A stretch of 64,000 bases of DNA from Halovenus sp037080055 (GCF_037080055.1 NZ_JBAOJI010000004.1:186001-250000); one strand, 5' to 3'. Positions 25,867-36,300 are shown, numbered from the stretch's first letter. Notes: generated by a model from the letters alone, not told the origin. Translations and numbers: made by a program.

Positions 25867-27387
25867 ATGAGTCAAAGGGTGGAACGATCCCGTCTCCAGG
25901 AGGAGTTCCCGGATCCCGAGGTCGCCGACAACGTTGTGTACAACCCGACATTCGAGCAGTTGCGGGAGTACGCGAGCCACGACGAGCGGACGACCGAGTA
26001 CGGAAGTCCGCGGTACGTGAGCGAGCAGAAATCCCGGAGCGCGGACCAGACGAAAAACCTGATCGACGACGAGTTCGACGACGCCGACTGGGAAGCGATT
26101 ACCGACGCGCTCGATTCCGTCGAAGGCAGCGAACTGATCTGTCTCGACCGGCAGGTCGGCAGACATGAAGAGACGGCCTTTACGTGCCGACTGTTCGTGC
26201 CCAAAGAGTACTCGCGGATCGCGCTGGCGTGGGGGAAACTTCTCGAACCCGCGTCGGGCGAACCGGATTTCCAGACGCTTCAGTTGCCGGAGTGGGACGA
26301 ACAAGACGACAATCAGCGTCGTATCCGCGTCCTGCCGGAGGAAGGGCTGACCTTCGTCCTCGGCAGCGATTACACGGGCGAGGCCAAGAAGTCGTTCCTG
26401 CGGCTGTTCATGCGCCGAGCGAAAGAGCAGGGGGGGCTCGGCATTCACGCAGGGAGCAAACGCGTCACCATCGAGGACGACGGCGAACTCACGACGGTCG
26501 GACAGGCTTTTCTCGGGCTGAGCGCGACGGGAAAATCGACGCTGACCGGCCACGGCTGTTGGCTCGACGAACCGGAAGGGACGGAGATGCTACAGGACGA
26601 TGTCTGTGCACTGCTGCCCGACGGGCAGGTCACCGGCAGTGAGGGCAACGGCCTATACATCAAAACCGACGGGCTGGACGAAGACGAGCAGCCAGCCCTG
26701 TACGACGCCGCGACGCAGGACGAGGCGGTCTTCGAGAACGTCTGGGTCGACGAAGACGGCACCGTCGACTTCGACAACACCGAACTGACCGCCAACGGGC
26801 GAGCCGTGATCCGACGTGAGGATCTCTCCTCGGCCTCGGAGGATATCGACATGACCGAGGGTGTCGATCAGATTTTCTTCATCACACGCAACCCCGCCAT
26901 GCCGCCGGTCGCCCGACTTGACGACCGGCAGGCAGCCGTCGCCTTCATGCTCGGCGAGTCGATCCAGACCAGCGCCGGCGACCCCGACGCTGCCGGCGAA
27001 TCCATCCGCGTCGTCGGGACGAATCCGTTCATCATCGGCCCGGAGGGCGAAGAAGGCAACCGCTTCCGGGAACTCATCGCCGAGAACGATGTCGAGTGTT
27101 TCGTCATCAACACCGGCTACGTCGGCCCGAGCAAGGCAGATATCGGCGTCCGTGAGTCGGTGAGTATTCTCGTCGGTGTGGCCCGCGACGAAATCGAGTG
27201 GCGCGCCGACGACACCTTCGGCTTCGAGGTGCCCGAAGAGGTGCCCGGAATCGACGTCGAACCGTTCTATCCGCCGACCCACTACGAGGACTTCGAGGAC
27301 GAACTACAGTCGCTTCGCGCGGAGCGTCGCTCCTATCTCGAACAGTTCGAGAACCTCTCGGAAGAGATCATCGACGCCGTCTACTGA
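25867..27387 (+). CDS. pckA: Phosphoenolpyruvate carboxykinase (ATP)
   Basis: The enzyme converts oxaloacetate and ATP to phosphoenolpyruvate and CO2, the entry step of gluconeogenesis. The protein has 506 residues. It has the kinase P-loop GLSATGKSTL (about 218-227), LQDDVCAL with the metal-binding Asp pair, EGNGLYIKT, and ARLDDRQAAVAFMLGES. The ATP-specific family normally has 520-540 residues, so the length is close. The ATG at 25867 agrees with a TATA box 28 bases upstream; an earlier in-frame ATG at 25816 is not favoured. Confidence 0.94.
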   Translation: MSQRVERSRLQEEFPDPEVADNVVYNPTFEQLREYASHDERTTEYGSPRYVSEQKSRSADQTKNLIDDEFDDADWEAITDALDSVEGSELICLDRQVGRHEETAFTCRLFVPKEYSRIALAWGKLLEPASGEPDFQTLQLPEWDEQDDNQRRIRVLPEEGLTFVLGSDYTGEAKKSFLRLFMRRAKEQGGLGIHAGSKRVTIEDDGELTTVGQAFLGLSATGKSTLTGHGCWLDEPEGTEMLQDDVCALLPDGQVTGSEGNGLYIKTDGLDEDEQPALYDAATQDEAVFENVWVDEDGTVDFDNTELTANGRAVIRREDLSSASEDIDMTEGVDQIFFITRNPAMPPVARLDDRQAAVAFMLGESIQTSAGDPDAAGESIRVVGTNPFIIGPEGEEGNRFRELIAENDVECFVINTGYVGPSKADIGVRESVSILVGVARDEIEWRADDTFGFEVPEEVPGIDVEPFYPPTHYEDFEDELQSLRAERRSYLEQFENLSEEIIDAVY

Positions 27388-27408
27388 AAACGAGCGCAGT
27401 TTTACTGC

Positions 27409-27690
27409 TTATCCGCCGGTGACCGGCGGGAACATCGCGAGTTCGTCGACATCGGAAAGATCCGTCTCCCAGCCCGCTGCAGAGTGGAACGGATCCTCGC
27501 CGTCACAGAGCACGCGCAGATGATCCTGCAGCGTGTCGTCGTCGTCGAGCACCTGCGATTCGAGTTCCGGATGAGCCGAAAGCAGCGCGTCGACGGCATC
27601 ACGCAGCGTCGGCTCCTCGGCATCGACGGTGATTTCGAGAACGTTGTCACCGACAGTCTCCGAGAGCGTGGCGAACAGTTTCCATCGCAT
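27409..27690 (-). CDS. samp1: Ubiquitin-like small archaeal modifier protein SAMP1 (MoaD family)
   Basis: The protein has 93 residues and a beta-grasp fold. It starts MRWKLFATLSETVG and ends LAMFPPVTGG, with the C-terminal Gly-Gly needed for activation by the E1-like enzyme UbaA. It is closely similar to the Haloferax SAMP1 layout, which is attached to lysines of target proteins and also supplies sulfur for molybdopterin synthesis. Alternatively it is only MoaD; the two roles are hard to tell apart by sequence. It converges on pckA. Confidence 0.88.
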   Translation of the reverse strand: MRWKLFATLSETVGDNVLEITVDAEEPTLRDAVDALLSAHPELESQVLDDDDTLQDHLRVLCDGEDPFHSAAGWETDLSDVDELAMFPPVTGG

Positions 27691-27738
27691 ACCTGAGCAA
27701 AACGCACCCAGCGCAAAGAGGATTACTCGTCCTGTCGA

Positions 27739-29964
27739 TCACTCGTCGAGACGCATATCCCCACCCGGACTGTCCGACACGTCGTCCTCCCAGTCCGCAT
27801 CTCCCGACTCGAACTCCTCTTTCAGTTGGGCGAAAGATGTCCCACCGCCGCCACCCCCGCTGTCGTCATCGTCCTCCTCAGCGTCGTCGCCCTCGTCTTC
27901 GTCGTCATCCTCGTCATCCGTCTCTTCGTCGTCCTCGATCTCCTCGTCGTCATCCTCGTCGACATCCGAAAACAGTCCGTCCTCCTCGGAGAGATCCAGT
28001 TCCGAGACATCTTCTTCCTCGTCGTCGTCGAGATCGAGGTCACCGAGATCGTCCGAGATGGCGTCGTCGGCCTCGCCCTGCAGATCGTCGTCGATATCGA
28101 TCCCGCCGAGGTCGTCGCTTCCGGTGTCTTCGCGTTCGTCCTCGTCGTCATCGAAGCTGATGTCCGCCTCGTCGAGGCTGACCAGTCCGTCGTCATCGTC
28201 CTCGGCGTCCTCAGCCGAGTCCGTCTGCTCGTCGTCGGCGAAGGCAATTTCGATATCGTCAGATTCGGGCAGTTCGTCGTCCGTCTGTTCCTCGGGCGCT
28301 GATTGCTGCGGTGGTGACGATTCCGGGTCGGTGGTCGGCTGCTGGTCGGTCTCGCCCTCGTCCCAGTCGGCATCGCCGGACTCGAATTCGGATTTGAGTT
28401 CGTCGAAGGAGGCGGTATCGCTGCTGGTGTCGGTCGCCTCAGTTGGTTCCGTCGGTTCCGCCTGGGCGGGTTCGGCGGAATCGTCTGCCGGTTCGGCCGT
28501 CTCGGCCGGCTGGTCGCTCTCCTCGAAGTTGGCTTTGATCTCTTTGAACGAGTCCGAGTCAGCTTTTCCGCTGATCGACTCGTCCGCAGCGTCCGGCTCG
28601 GATGGCGGTTCGTCCGCGATATCGGGCTCAGATGACGGCTCGTCTGTTAGGTCGGGCGCGGACGATTGGTCGTCTGCTCCATCCGAGCCGTCGTCGGTGG
28701 CGGGCAATCCGTCCTCGCCGGTGGATTCCTCCCGGGCGGTTGCGGTGGGATCCGCAGTCTGGATTCCTTCCGTGGGTTCGGTCGCGTCGGTCGCAAGTCC
28801 TTCTGTGCTCGCAACGGAGGGATCGAGCGCCGTCGCGCCGTCTTCGAGGCATCGGAGGTTCCCCGGGGTCGCGATCACGAAGAGGAGATCACCCGGCGCG
28901 AGGCGATACTCGCGGTCGGGGAACGGCACCGGGTCGCCGTCGTCGGGACGGATCGCCGTGATCGTCAGATCGACCGCGCCGACAGGCAACCCGTGCAGCG
29001 GGCTGCCGGCCTCGACAGTCACAGTACTAAAGGTCTCCTCGGCCGCCCGGAGCAGCGAGGCGAACTCGCGGTCGGGGCGGTCGTTGACCGGCAGCGTGAC
29101 GAGGCGATAGCGCCGCGTCGGGTCGACTTTCGGCGTGTCTGCGGCGTCGATGGCAATCGTGACCACGTCGTCGGCGACGCCGCGTAACTCACCGGTACAG
29201 ACCCGTTGCATCGAGTCGGGTTCCCAGACCTGCACGATGTCGCCGGTGCTGGCCGAAAAGCCGGGATCTGCCCGGACCGCGACGGCGTTGGTCGCCGGCG
29301 GCAGCGTCGCGCCGATGCCGGCCGCGCGAGTGCCGACCGCGAGTGAGACGAGAGTACCGTACTCGTCGAAGCGCATGTCAGCGACGGCGATGCCGTAATC
29401 CGACCGCAACTGCTCGCTGATGCGCGTTTCGAGTTCGTCGACGGTCAGCCCGCGCGGGAAAACAAATTGCGTGCTGGCGAGATCCTCTTTGGTTTTGTGA
29501 GGGATCGGATCGTAGCCGGGGGCATCTTCGATGGTCGCCGGCAGCGAAACCGTCGTCACCTGTCCCACAGTCTGTGCGAGTTGGCTCACGTCCGCGCTGG
29601 CCTCGTGTGTCGGCGACCAGACGAGCACCTCCACTCCGAACCGATCACCGACGGCCCGTCCAAGCGCCGCACCACCGACACCACCCACGAGGCCGCCGAT
29701 GTCGAACAGCGATGCCGCTAGCTGAGAGGGATCGGTCTCGTCGAGGAGCACTTCCAGTGCCGGGGCAGTTCCGAGATAGAGTGCAACGACCGAGACACCG
29801 ACAGCGACGGCGAGCCAGCCGGGGATTTTCTCCTCCGCGAGCGACCGATAGACCAGTGCTGCTACCGCGGCCGGCAGCGTCGCCATGGCGGCGATTCCGA
29901 GCAGTTGTGTCGTGATCGAAGCTGCACTCTCGACGGTCGAGACCGTCGTGAGCGCGACGCTCAT
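27739..29964 (-). CDS. Membrane protein with RCK_C (TrkA-C) domain and long acidic repeat tail
   Basis: The protein has 741 residues. Three hydrophobic helices lie at about 15-110. A central region (about 150-300) is followed by an RCK_C domain at about 300-385 (GSPLHGLPVGAVDLTITAIRP, split at Gly-Leu; GDLLFVIATPGNL). No GxGxxG nucleotide-binding lobe is seen, so it is not a standard TrkA. From about 390 to the end the chain is low-complexity Asp/Glu/Ser. Within it the motif SFxxLKxxFExxD occurs three times (about residues 470, 517 and 709), twice extended by SGDADW. It probably senses a small ligand at the membrane, perhaps linked to potassium. It pairs with the next gene. Confidence 0.8.
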   Translation of the reverse strand: MSVALTTVSTVESAASITTQLLGIAAMATLPAAVAALVYRSLAEEKIPGWLAVAVGVSVVALYLGTAPALEVLLDETDPSQLAASLFDIGGLVGGVGGAALGRAVGDRFGVEVLVWSPTHEASADVSQLAQTVGQVTTVSLPATIEDAPGYDPIPHKTKEDLASTQFVFPRGLTVDELETRISEQLRSDYGIAVADMRFDEYGTLVSLAVGTRAAGIGATLPPATNAVAVRADPGFSASTGDIVQVWEPDSMQRVCTGELRGVADDVVTIAIDAADTPKVDPTRRYRLVTLPVNDRPDREFASLLRAAEETFSTVTVEAGSPLHGLPVGAVDLTITAIRPDDGDPVPFPDREYRLAPGDLLFVIATPGNLRCLEDGATALDPSVASTEGLATDATEPTEGIQTADPTATAREESTGEDGLPATDDGSDGADDQSSAPDLTDEPSSEPDIADEPPSEPDAADESISGKADSDSFKEIKANFEESDQPAETAEPADDSAEPAQAEPTEPTEATDTSSDTASFDELKSEFESGDADWDEGETDQQPTTDPESSPPQQSAPEEQTDDELPESDDIEIAFADDEQTDSAEDAEDDDDGLVSLDEADISFDDDEDEREDTGSDDLGGIDIDDDLQGEADDAISDDLGDLDLDDDEEEDVSELDLSEEDGLFSDVDEDDDEEIEDDEETDDEDDDEDEGDDAEEDDDDSGGGGGGTSFAQLKEEFESGDADWEDDVSDSPGGDMRLDE

Positions 29965-30007
29965 CGGCGTTCACCTCCGCGACCGTCAGCGAGTTGGCGC
30001 GATCGCA

Positions 30008-31249
30008 TCAGACACCACCCGACTCGAAGGCCGTGAGATTCTCCCGCGTTCCCGCGGCGAACAGTTCGTCACCGGTTTCGAGTCGCGTCTCGCCGTCTGG
30101 GGCGATCAGCCACCCCTGGTCTTTCCTGACCGCCAGCACCGCAACGTCGTGTTCGTCTCTGAGATCCGACCGACCGAGCGTCTGTCCGTCGAGGCGGCCC
30201 CCCGAACGGACGGCGATCCGCTGGATCCGGTGGCCCGCACGGCGAAGCATCGAGACGACTTCGTACTCGCGGTCGAGTTCGCGGGACTCGACGACGATTT
30301 TCGTCTCCGACGCACGCAGCAGCGGTTGCACGTCCGTCCGCGTGACTGCGACGGTGATCTGTCCCTCGCCGCCGTCGGTGGTCGGCGTCCGAACCTGTCG
30401 CGGAACGTCCTCCTCGTCAGCGACGCCGTCGTCGAGACGTGGCTCGATATCGGGCTCGTTTTCGTCGTGGTCGGCGGCCGGACCCGAGGACTGTGCACTG
30501 ATGACTGTCCCGCGGACCTGCGCGCCGGGCGTGATGACCGTCACCTCGTCGCCGCGAGCGATGCCGGTCGGAACGAGTCCGGAGACGGAGACGGCGTGAC
30601 GGCCGCCGCCGACGCGTTTCGAGAGCCCCGAAAAGGGTGGCGCGGCGGCGACCTGCGCCCGCCCTCGGTCGTCGATATCGACCTCCGCAGTCGCGAGGTC
30701 ATAGGTCGTTTCCAGTCGGTCCTCGACGCGGCGCTGTAGTTCTGAGAGCCGCAGATCGGCCGGCAACTCGAACTCGGCGTTGCTGATCTCGGCACGCAGT
30801 TCCTCGGGGAGTGCGGGATAGCCGTCCACATCGGCCACCGCACCGACGACCCGAATCCGGACTTCGGCGCCGTCGTCGATCAGTTCCGCTCTGTCGGTCG
30901 AAACCCCCTGCCCGGCGAACTCGGTGATCGAGAGCCGTCGCGGGAACTCCTCGGCCGCCGTGTCGCCCTTGCTGTGGGCATACAGCGCGACGGTGACGAC
31001 GAGAATGCCAGCCAGTGCGAGTCGGAGGGGTCCGGCCGCAGTGAGCGTGGGTTCGCCGACGACCCAGAGCACCGCCCCGTTGAGAGCGGCGACCGCGAGT
31101 CCGAGTCCCACCGCGCCCGCACGCGACAGCGACAGTCCCTCCCGATAGCGAAAGCCAAAACTGGCCGCCCAGACCGCCAGCGCCGGGAAAATACCGACGA
31201 GGGCACCGAGGTAGAGCCCGAGCAACACGTCGACGGGCAGGGATACCAT
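30008..31249 (-). CDS. Membrane protein with RCK_C (TrkA-C) domain
   Basis: The protein has 413 residues. Three membrane helices lie at about 5-110 (LLGLYLGALVGIFPALAVWA, GAVGLGLAVAALNGAVLWV, LRLALAGILVVTVALYA). A middle domain is followed by an RCK_C domain at about 325-410 (VSMLRRAGHRIQRIAVRSGG, LDGQTLGRSDL, LETGDELFAAG). It lies 43 bases upstream of the other RCK_C gene and is built the same way, but lacks the acidic tail. The two are probably one operon and may form a complex. Ligand and partner channel are unknown. Confidence 0.82.
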   Translation of the reverse strand: MVSLPVDVLLGLYLGALVGIFPALAVWAASFGFRYREGLSLSRAGAVGLGLAVAALNGAVLWVVGEPTLTAAGPLRLALAGILVVTVALYAHSKGDTAAEEFPRRLSITEFAGQGVSTDRAELIDDGAEVRIRVVGAVADVDGYPALPEELRAEISNAEFELPADLRLSELQRRVEDRLETTYDLATAEVDIDDRGRAQVAAAPPFSGLSKRVGGGRHAVSVSGLVPTGIARGDEVTVITPGAQVRGTVISAQSSGPAADHDENEPDIEPRLDDGVADEEDVPRQVRTPTTDGGEGQITVAVTRTDVQPLLRASETKIVVESRELDREYEVVSMLRRAGHRIQRIAVRSGGRLDGQTLGRSDLRDEHDVAVLAVRKDQGWLIAPDGETRLETGDELFAAGTRENLTAFESGGV

Positions 31250-31437
31250 ACATCAACTGCACGCAGGGACCTTCAAATAACTTTCTGCGCGCCTATCAGC
31301 GGCTGAAAAGAGAGTTCGAGCGAGCAGTGCCAGAATTGGCCCGAGCACAGCAGTCAGTCTGGTCACACCAGTGTCTGAGAACTGGCCTATCGAAACCGGA
31401 CAGTAGCTATTTGGCGAACCGATCCGTACTGGAACGC

Positions 31438-31614
31438 ATGGCCCTCAAACACGATCTCGCGAACGGCATCATCTCGCTGGTCATCGGCGTCGCAATCACC
31501 AAACTGACTGCAAACGAGGAGGACGGCCCCTACGACCTCTCAGAGGTGTTGTTGTCGGTCGCCGTCGCCTCCTTCTTTTCGGGGTTCTTTACGAGCTATT
31601 TCGTAAAGGAGTGA
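31438..31614 (+). CDS. Small membrane protein (58 residues)
   Basis: The protein has 58 residues with two short hydrophobic segments: IISLVIGVAITKL and LLSVAVASFFSGFFTSYF, separated by an acidic loop (NEEDGPYD). An AGCTATTT box lies about 28 bases before the ATG at 31438, which supports a leaderless start here rather than at upstream starts near 31327. No family is recognised. Confidence 0.7.
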   Translation: MALKHDLANGIISLVIGVAITKLTANEEDGPYDLSEVLLSVAVASFFSGFFTSYFVKE

Positions 31615-31626
31615 GTTGATCGGCCA

Positions 31627-33132
31627 TCACGACCGCCGCCACTCCCTGAGTTCGCCGTCGACGGTCACCTCTTCGCCGACATTCTCGAAAGACACGCCGC
31701 CGTACGCGAGGCTACTGTCCGGCCCCACGTAGAGTCCTGCATCGCCACAGTCGGCCGCGCGAGCGGTTGTGAGCGTCGCGTCGGCGTTCGTTCGGAATCG
31801 GAGCGCCTGGGATGACGCCCCGCGTGCCGTGACGGTGCTCAGTTTGAGATCGGCCATATCGTCGAACAGGATCGAGTTCTCGAACTGGCCTTCGACCAAA
31901 ATATTCGATATTTCCGCCTCGTCGAAGCCGCTCGCGTACAGTCCGGATCCACCCGCGAGGCTGCTGTCTTCGGTTCTGATCGTAACGTTGTCGATGGTCA
32001 ATCCGTGGCGGCCACTCTCGATCTCTCCAAGTGAGATCCCACGAGCATTTTCGAGACAGGAGACACCGTCGACCGTTAGGTCGGTAACTTCCTCGCCCGT
32101 GTCTGCTCTGATCGCCGAATGCTGACAGCCGGTGATTCGGCCCTCGGTGATCGTGATCGATTCCGCCCCCTCGCGGTGGATACGGACACCGTACTCCGGA
32201 CCGTTCTCGGGAGCAATCTCGAAATCGGTGAGCGTACAGTTCTGCACGGGGGTCCCGTCGGCCGTCGCGTACGTGCTCGCGTCACCGTCCCAGATACCGT
32301 TGGCGTCCGTGCCGGGGATCTGGTTGTCGAACTGGACCGGTGCGTCAGCGTCGTCGTCTCGGCCACCCTGTGTCGCTCGAAACCCGTCGATGGTGACGTG
32401 TCTGCTGGAGACGATATCGAGGTGGTGATAGTAGATCCGATCGCCGTGAATATTCTCGAACCGGACGTTCTCTGCGTGGGCTGGCATAATGCCGTTCGAC
32501 TCCGGTGAATCGATCCGAAGATTCCGGACTGCCCAGTTCGAGGCCCCCTCGTACCCCGGCGAATCGAACCCGCGATTCGAGAGGAGTGCCCGACCAGTCG
32601 GGCCATCGGGTCGAACCCCCTCGAAGACCGTCGAATGGCCGGCACCTTCGATGATCGTGCTGTCTCCGATCAACGGCGTCCGCTCGAAGCGATATCTCCC
32701 CGGCGGGAAGTAGACGATGCCACCACCGGCTTCCGCCACCGTGCCGAGGAGTTCGTGGACGGCCTGACCAACCTCGTGCTCGCCATCGCCCTCGATGCCG
32801 TGGGCCTCGACGTTCCAGACCGGTGTTTTCTTCGAGTGCGCGTGGTCGAACTGGGCCGTCTCGAACGAACTCGTGCCCGGCACCTGCTGTGTCTCGCTTC
32901 CGGTACCGCTAAAATGCACCCAGTCGTCGGCCTTCTCGTCCCACCGCCACGTGATTCCCTGCTCGATGACGTGGAACAGTTCGTCGTCGTGCTCGCCGCG
33001 GTCCGGCCGCTCGTCGAGTGAGCCGCGCTCGATTGCGTACTCGTCGACTGCTTCGACAGTGTCAGTGTGATCCCACTGTGGATCACCCTGCTCAAAGATA
33101 CCTAAATCCAAACGCGGCGTCTCGTCACTCAT
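31627..33132 (-). CDS. Right-handed parallel beta-helix protein
   Basis: The protein has 501 residues. After an N-terminal segment, VYFPPGRYRF (about 140) and IIEGAGHSTVF mark the start of a pectin-lyase-like beta helix, which runs to about 480 with repeated coils such as VRNLRIDSPESNGI and ITITEGRITGCQHSAIRADTG. Such folds bind or cut polysaccharides. No secretion signal is seen at MSDETPRLD, although proteins of this type are usually exported. The tiny Tat lipoprotein gene just upstream overlaps the start by eight bases, which may mean the two were once one gene. Confidence 0.82.
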   Translation of the reverse strand: MSDETPRLDLGIFEQGDPQWDHTDTVEAVDEYAIERGSLDERPDRGEHDDELFHVIEQGITWRWDEKADDWVHFSGTGSETQQVPGTSSFETAQFDHAHSKKTPVWNVEAHGIEGDGEHEVGQAVHELLGTVAEAGGGIVYFPPGRYRFERTPLIGDSTIIEGAGHSTVFEGVRPDGPTGRALLSNRGFDSPGYEGASNWAVRNLRIDSPESNGIMPAHAENVRFENIHGDRIYYHHLDIVSSRHVTIDGFRATQGGRDDDADAPVQFDNQIPGTDANGIWDGDASTYATADGTPVQNCTLTDFEIAPENGPEYGVRIHREGAESITITEGRITGCQHSAIRADTGEEVTDLTVDGVSCLENARGISLGEIESGRHGLTIDNVTIRTEDSSLAGGSGLYASGFDEAEISNILVEGQFENSILFDDMADLKLSTVTARGASSQALRFRTNADATLTTARAADCGDAGLYVGPDSSLAYGGVSFENVGEEVTVDGELREWRRS

Positions 33133-33277
33133 CGCTGCTGTACTGTGCTCCGTAGGCCGCGCCGTACTCGTACTGAATCTCTTCGGAGTCGCTGCGCTGT
33201 CCACAGCCCGCAAGTCCGACACAGCCGGCCGAAACCGCGAGGAGGAGTTCTCGCCGGTTCGGTCGTAGTCTGTCCAT
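33125..33277 (-). CDS. Tiny Tat lipoprotein (50 residues), or detached signal peptide of the beta-helix protein
   Basis: The protein has 50 residues. It starts with a Tat signal (NRRELLLAVSAG) and lipobox LAGC, leaving a mature part of only about 26 residues (YEYGAAYGAQYSSDE at its end). Its last eight bases overlap the ATG of the beta-helix gene in another frame. As read it is a complete short lipoprotein. It could equally be the signal peptide of the beta-helix protein cut off by a single-base change near 33130. Confidence 0.65.
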   Translation of the reverse strand: MDRLRPNRRELLLAVSAGCVGLAGCGQRSDSEEIQYEYGAAYGAQYSSDE

Positions 33278-33351
33278 ACTACCGTGACAGGCCGTGGCTA
33301 TCAAAATAGTTTGCACCCACCGGCCGCACAATGGGTACTCGAACAGTAGCC

Positions 33352-36300
33352 TCAGTCGTCGTCGGCGGCGGTCTGGTCGCTGTCGTCCGAGCCGACCGGT
33401 GCACTCTCCGGCGTCGGTAACTCCCGGTCCGACCGCGGCCCGGCTAGCTCCACGTCGGGGAGCAGATCACGCAGATACTCCCCAGTGTACGAGCCCTCAG
33501 TCCGGGCGACTTCCTCCGGCGTCCCGCTGGCGACGATCTGACCGCCGGCCTCGCCACCCTCCGGCCCCAGATCGAGGATGTTGTCGGCGTTTTTCACCAG
33601 ATCGAGTTCGTGTTCGATCACGACCACCGTGTTGCCTTCGTCGGTCAGTCGGTGGAGCACGTCGATCAGTTTCCGCTCGTCTTCGGGGTGGAGACCGGTC
33701 GTCGGCTCGTCCAGCAGATACAGCGTCTCGCCGGTGTCTTTCTTGCCGAGTTCTTCGGCGAGTTTGACACGCTGGGCCTCACCGCCGGAGAGGGTCGTCG
33801 AGGGCTGACCCAGCCGCATGTAGCCCAGCCCGACATCCTTCAGGAGTTTCAGCCGCCGGCGGAGTTGGCTGTGACTCTCGAAGAAGTCATAGGCCTCCTC
33901 GACGCTCATGTCCAGCACGTCGGCGATGGTTTTGTCCTTGAAGGTGACCTCCAGCGTCTCGTCGTTGTACCGCGCGCCGCCACACTCCTCGCAGGGGACG
34001 GTCACGTCCGAGAGGAAGTTCATATCGATTTTGACCGTGCCCTGCCCGCCACAGGCCTCACAGCGACCGCCCTTCACGTTGAAAGAAAACCGGCCCTTCT
34101 CGTAGCCGCGGCGGTTGGCCACGTCGGTCTGGGCGAACAGTTCCCGGACGTAATCGAAGACGTTGGTGTAGGTCGCGGGATTGGACCGCGGCGTCCGGCC
34201 GATGGGTGACTGGTCGATCAGTCGGACAGTCTCGATCTGATCGAGACCCTCGATGGCGTCGTGTTCGCCCGGATCGACGCTCGTGTTGTCGTTCATCTCG
34301 CGAGCGAGTCCCTTGTAGAGCACGTCGTGCATCAGCGTCGATTTTCCGGAGCCAGAGACGCCAGTGATCGCCGTAAAGCAGCCGACCGGGAGCTCTACGT
34401 CGAGATCCTTGAGGTTGTGCTGGCGCGCGCCGCGGATGGTGATCGTGCCGTCGGGGTCGCGGCTCGCGGGTCCGTCGTCCCCGCTCGCTCCTTCCGTGCC
34501 TTCCCGCTGGTCAGGCACGCGACGAGAGTCGGGCACCGGAATCACTTTCTCGCCGGAGAGATACTCGCCGGTGGCGCTGTCCTCGCAGTCGAGAACATCC
34601 TCGTAACTCCCGTTGACGACGATTTCGCCGCCGCGTTTGCCCGGCCCGGGCCCCATGTCGATGATGTTGTCCGCGCGGCGCATCGTCTCGGTATCGTGTT
34701 CGACCACGAGCAGCGTGTTCCCGAGATCCCGGAGTTCTGCGAGCGTGTTCAGCAGGCGGTCGTTGTCGCGCTGGTGCAACCCGATCGAGGGCTCGTCGAG
34801 GACATAGAGCACGCCGACGAGGCCGCTGCCGATCTGTGTGGCCAGCCGAATCCGCTGGCTCTCGCCACCCGAAAGCGTGGAAGCCTCCCGGTCGAGCGTG
34901 AGGTAATCGAGGCCGACTTCGGTCATGAACCCGAGTCGCGCTCGGATCTCCTTGAGAATCTCCTCGGCGATCTTTCGGTCGCGCTCGGACATCGTCTCTT
35001 CCATCTCCTCGAAGTGTGCCAGCGCGTCGCCGATGGACATCCGATTGACCTCGGTGATGGAAGTTCCATTCACGAAGACGGCGCGGGACTCGGCCTTCAG
35101 TCGGGTCCCCTCGCACTCCGGGCAGGTAGTGACGGCCATGTACTCCTCGATGTGCTCGCGTGCGCGGTCGCTGTCGGTTTCGACGTGGCGGCGTTCGAGG
35201 TTCGGGATGACCCCCTCGAAGCGCTCGGTCTTCTCCCGCGTGCCGTTTTTCGTCGTCCACTCGAAGTGGACGCGGTCGTCGGTGCCGTAGAGGAACTGTC
35301 GCTGAATCTCTTCGTCCAGTTCCTCGAAGGGGGTGTCCAGCGAGATGCCGAAGTGCTCGGCGACGTTGTCCAGTTGACGGGAGTAGTAGGTGCGGTTGTA
35401 GCTCCAAGGCTCAAAGACGTTTTTCAGGGGTTTCGAGGGATCCTGAATCACCAGATCCTCGCTGACCTCCTTCGTCGAGCCGATCCCCTCACATTCCGGG
35501 CAGGCCCCGTGTGGACTGTTGAACGAGAAGGAGCGAGTTTCGATTTCACTGATATCGATGTGGCAGTGACTGCAGGCCAGATCCTCCGAGAACTCGACGA
35601 CGCGGCGGTCCTCGCGTTCTTCGTCCGCGAGATCGCCGGTCGAGCGTGCACTCGCGCCACCCACGTCGAGATCCTCGGGTGGGTCGGGGAAGATCACTTT
35701 GAGCACACCGTCCGCTTCGTCGAGAGCCGTCTCGACGGAGTCGGTGATGCGAGAGCGTTCGTCCTCGCTGAGTTTCACGCGGTCGACGACAACGTCGACG
35801 GTGTGGTCGTAGTTCTTGTCCAGATCGGGCGTCTCGACGGTGAGGTCGAACCGTTCGCCGTCGACCTCGACGCGGGTGTACCCCTCGCTGACGAGGTCGT
35901 CGAACAGGTCCTCGAACTCGCCTTTCTGGTCGCGGACGACTGGCGCGCAGATCTTCGCTCGGGTGCCCTCCGGTGCGTCCAGCAGCCGTCTGACCATCTG
36001 CTGGGCACTCTGTTCGTCGACTTCTCGGCCACACTCCGGACAGTGCGGGGTGCCGACCCGAGCGTACAGAAGCCGGAGATAGTCGTGCAGTTCAGTGACG
36101 GTACCGACCGTCGAGCGAGGGTTGTTGGCGGCGTTTTTCTGGTCGATCGAGATCGCAGGCGAGAGCCCTTCGACGTTCTCGACCTGCGGTTTGTCCATCT
36201 GGCCGAGGAAGTTCCGGGCGTAAGCGGATAGCGATTCGATGTACCGTCGCTGGCCTTCGGCGTAGACCGTGTCGAACGCCAGCGAGGACTTCCCCGATCC

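Noticed and set aside
27850..28420. Apparent tandem DNA repeat, possibly a CRISPR-like array
   Set aside because: The period is the codon GAC/GAG/TCG of a low-complexity acidic protein region, without regular repeats and spacers.
27629..29110. Serine-rich 493-codon frame on the plus strand opposite the RCK_C protein
   Set aside because: It is the mirror of the Asp/Glu-rich tail (GAC/GAG codons read as Ser/Val/Leu runs) and has no start signal or domain.
34261..36231. Long reading frame of 656 codons on the plus strand opposite uvrA
   Set aside because: Antisense frames stay open in GC-rich haloarchaeal genes because of codon bias. The minus strand here encodes uvrA with all motifs, and the plus frame has no recognisable domain.
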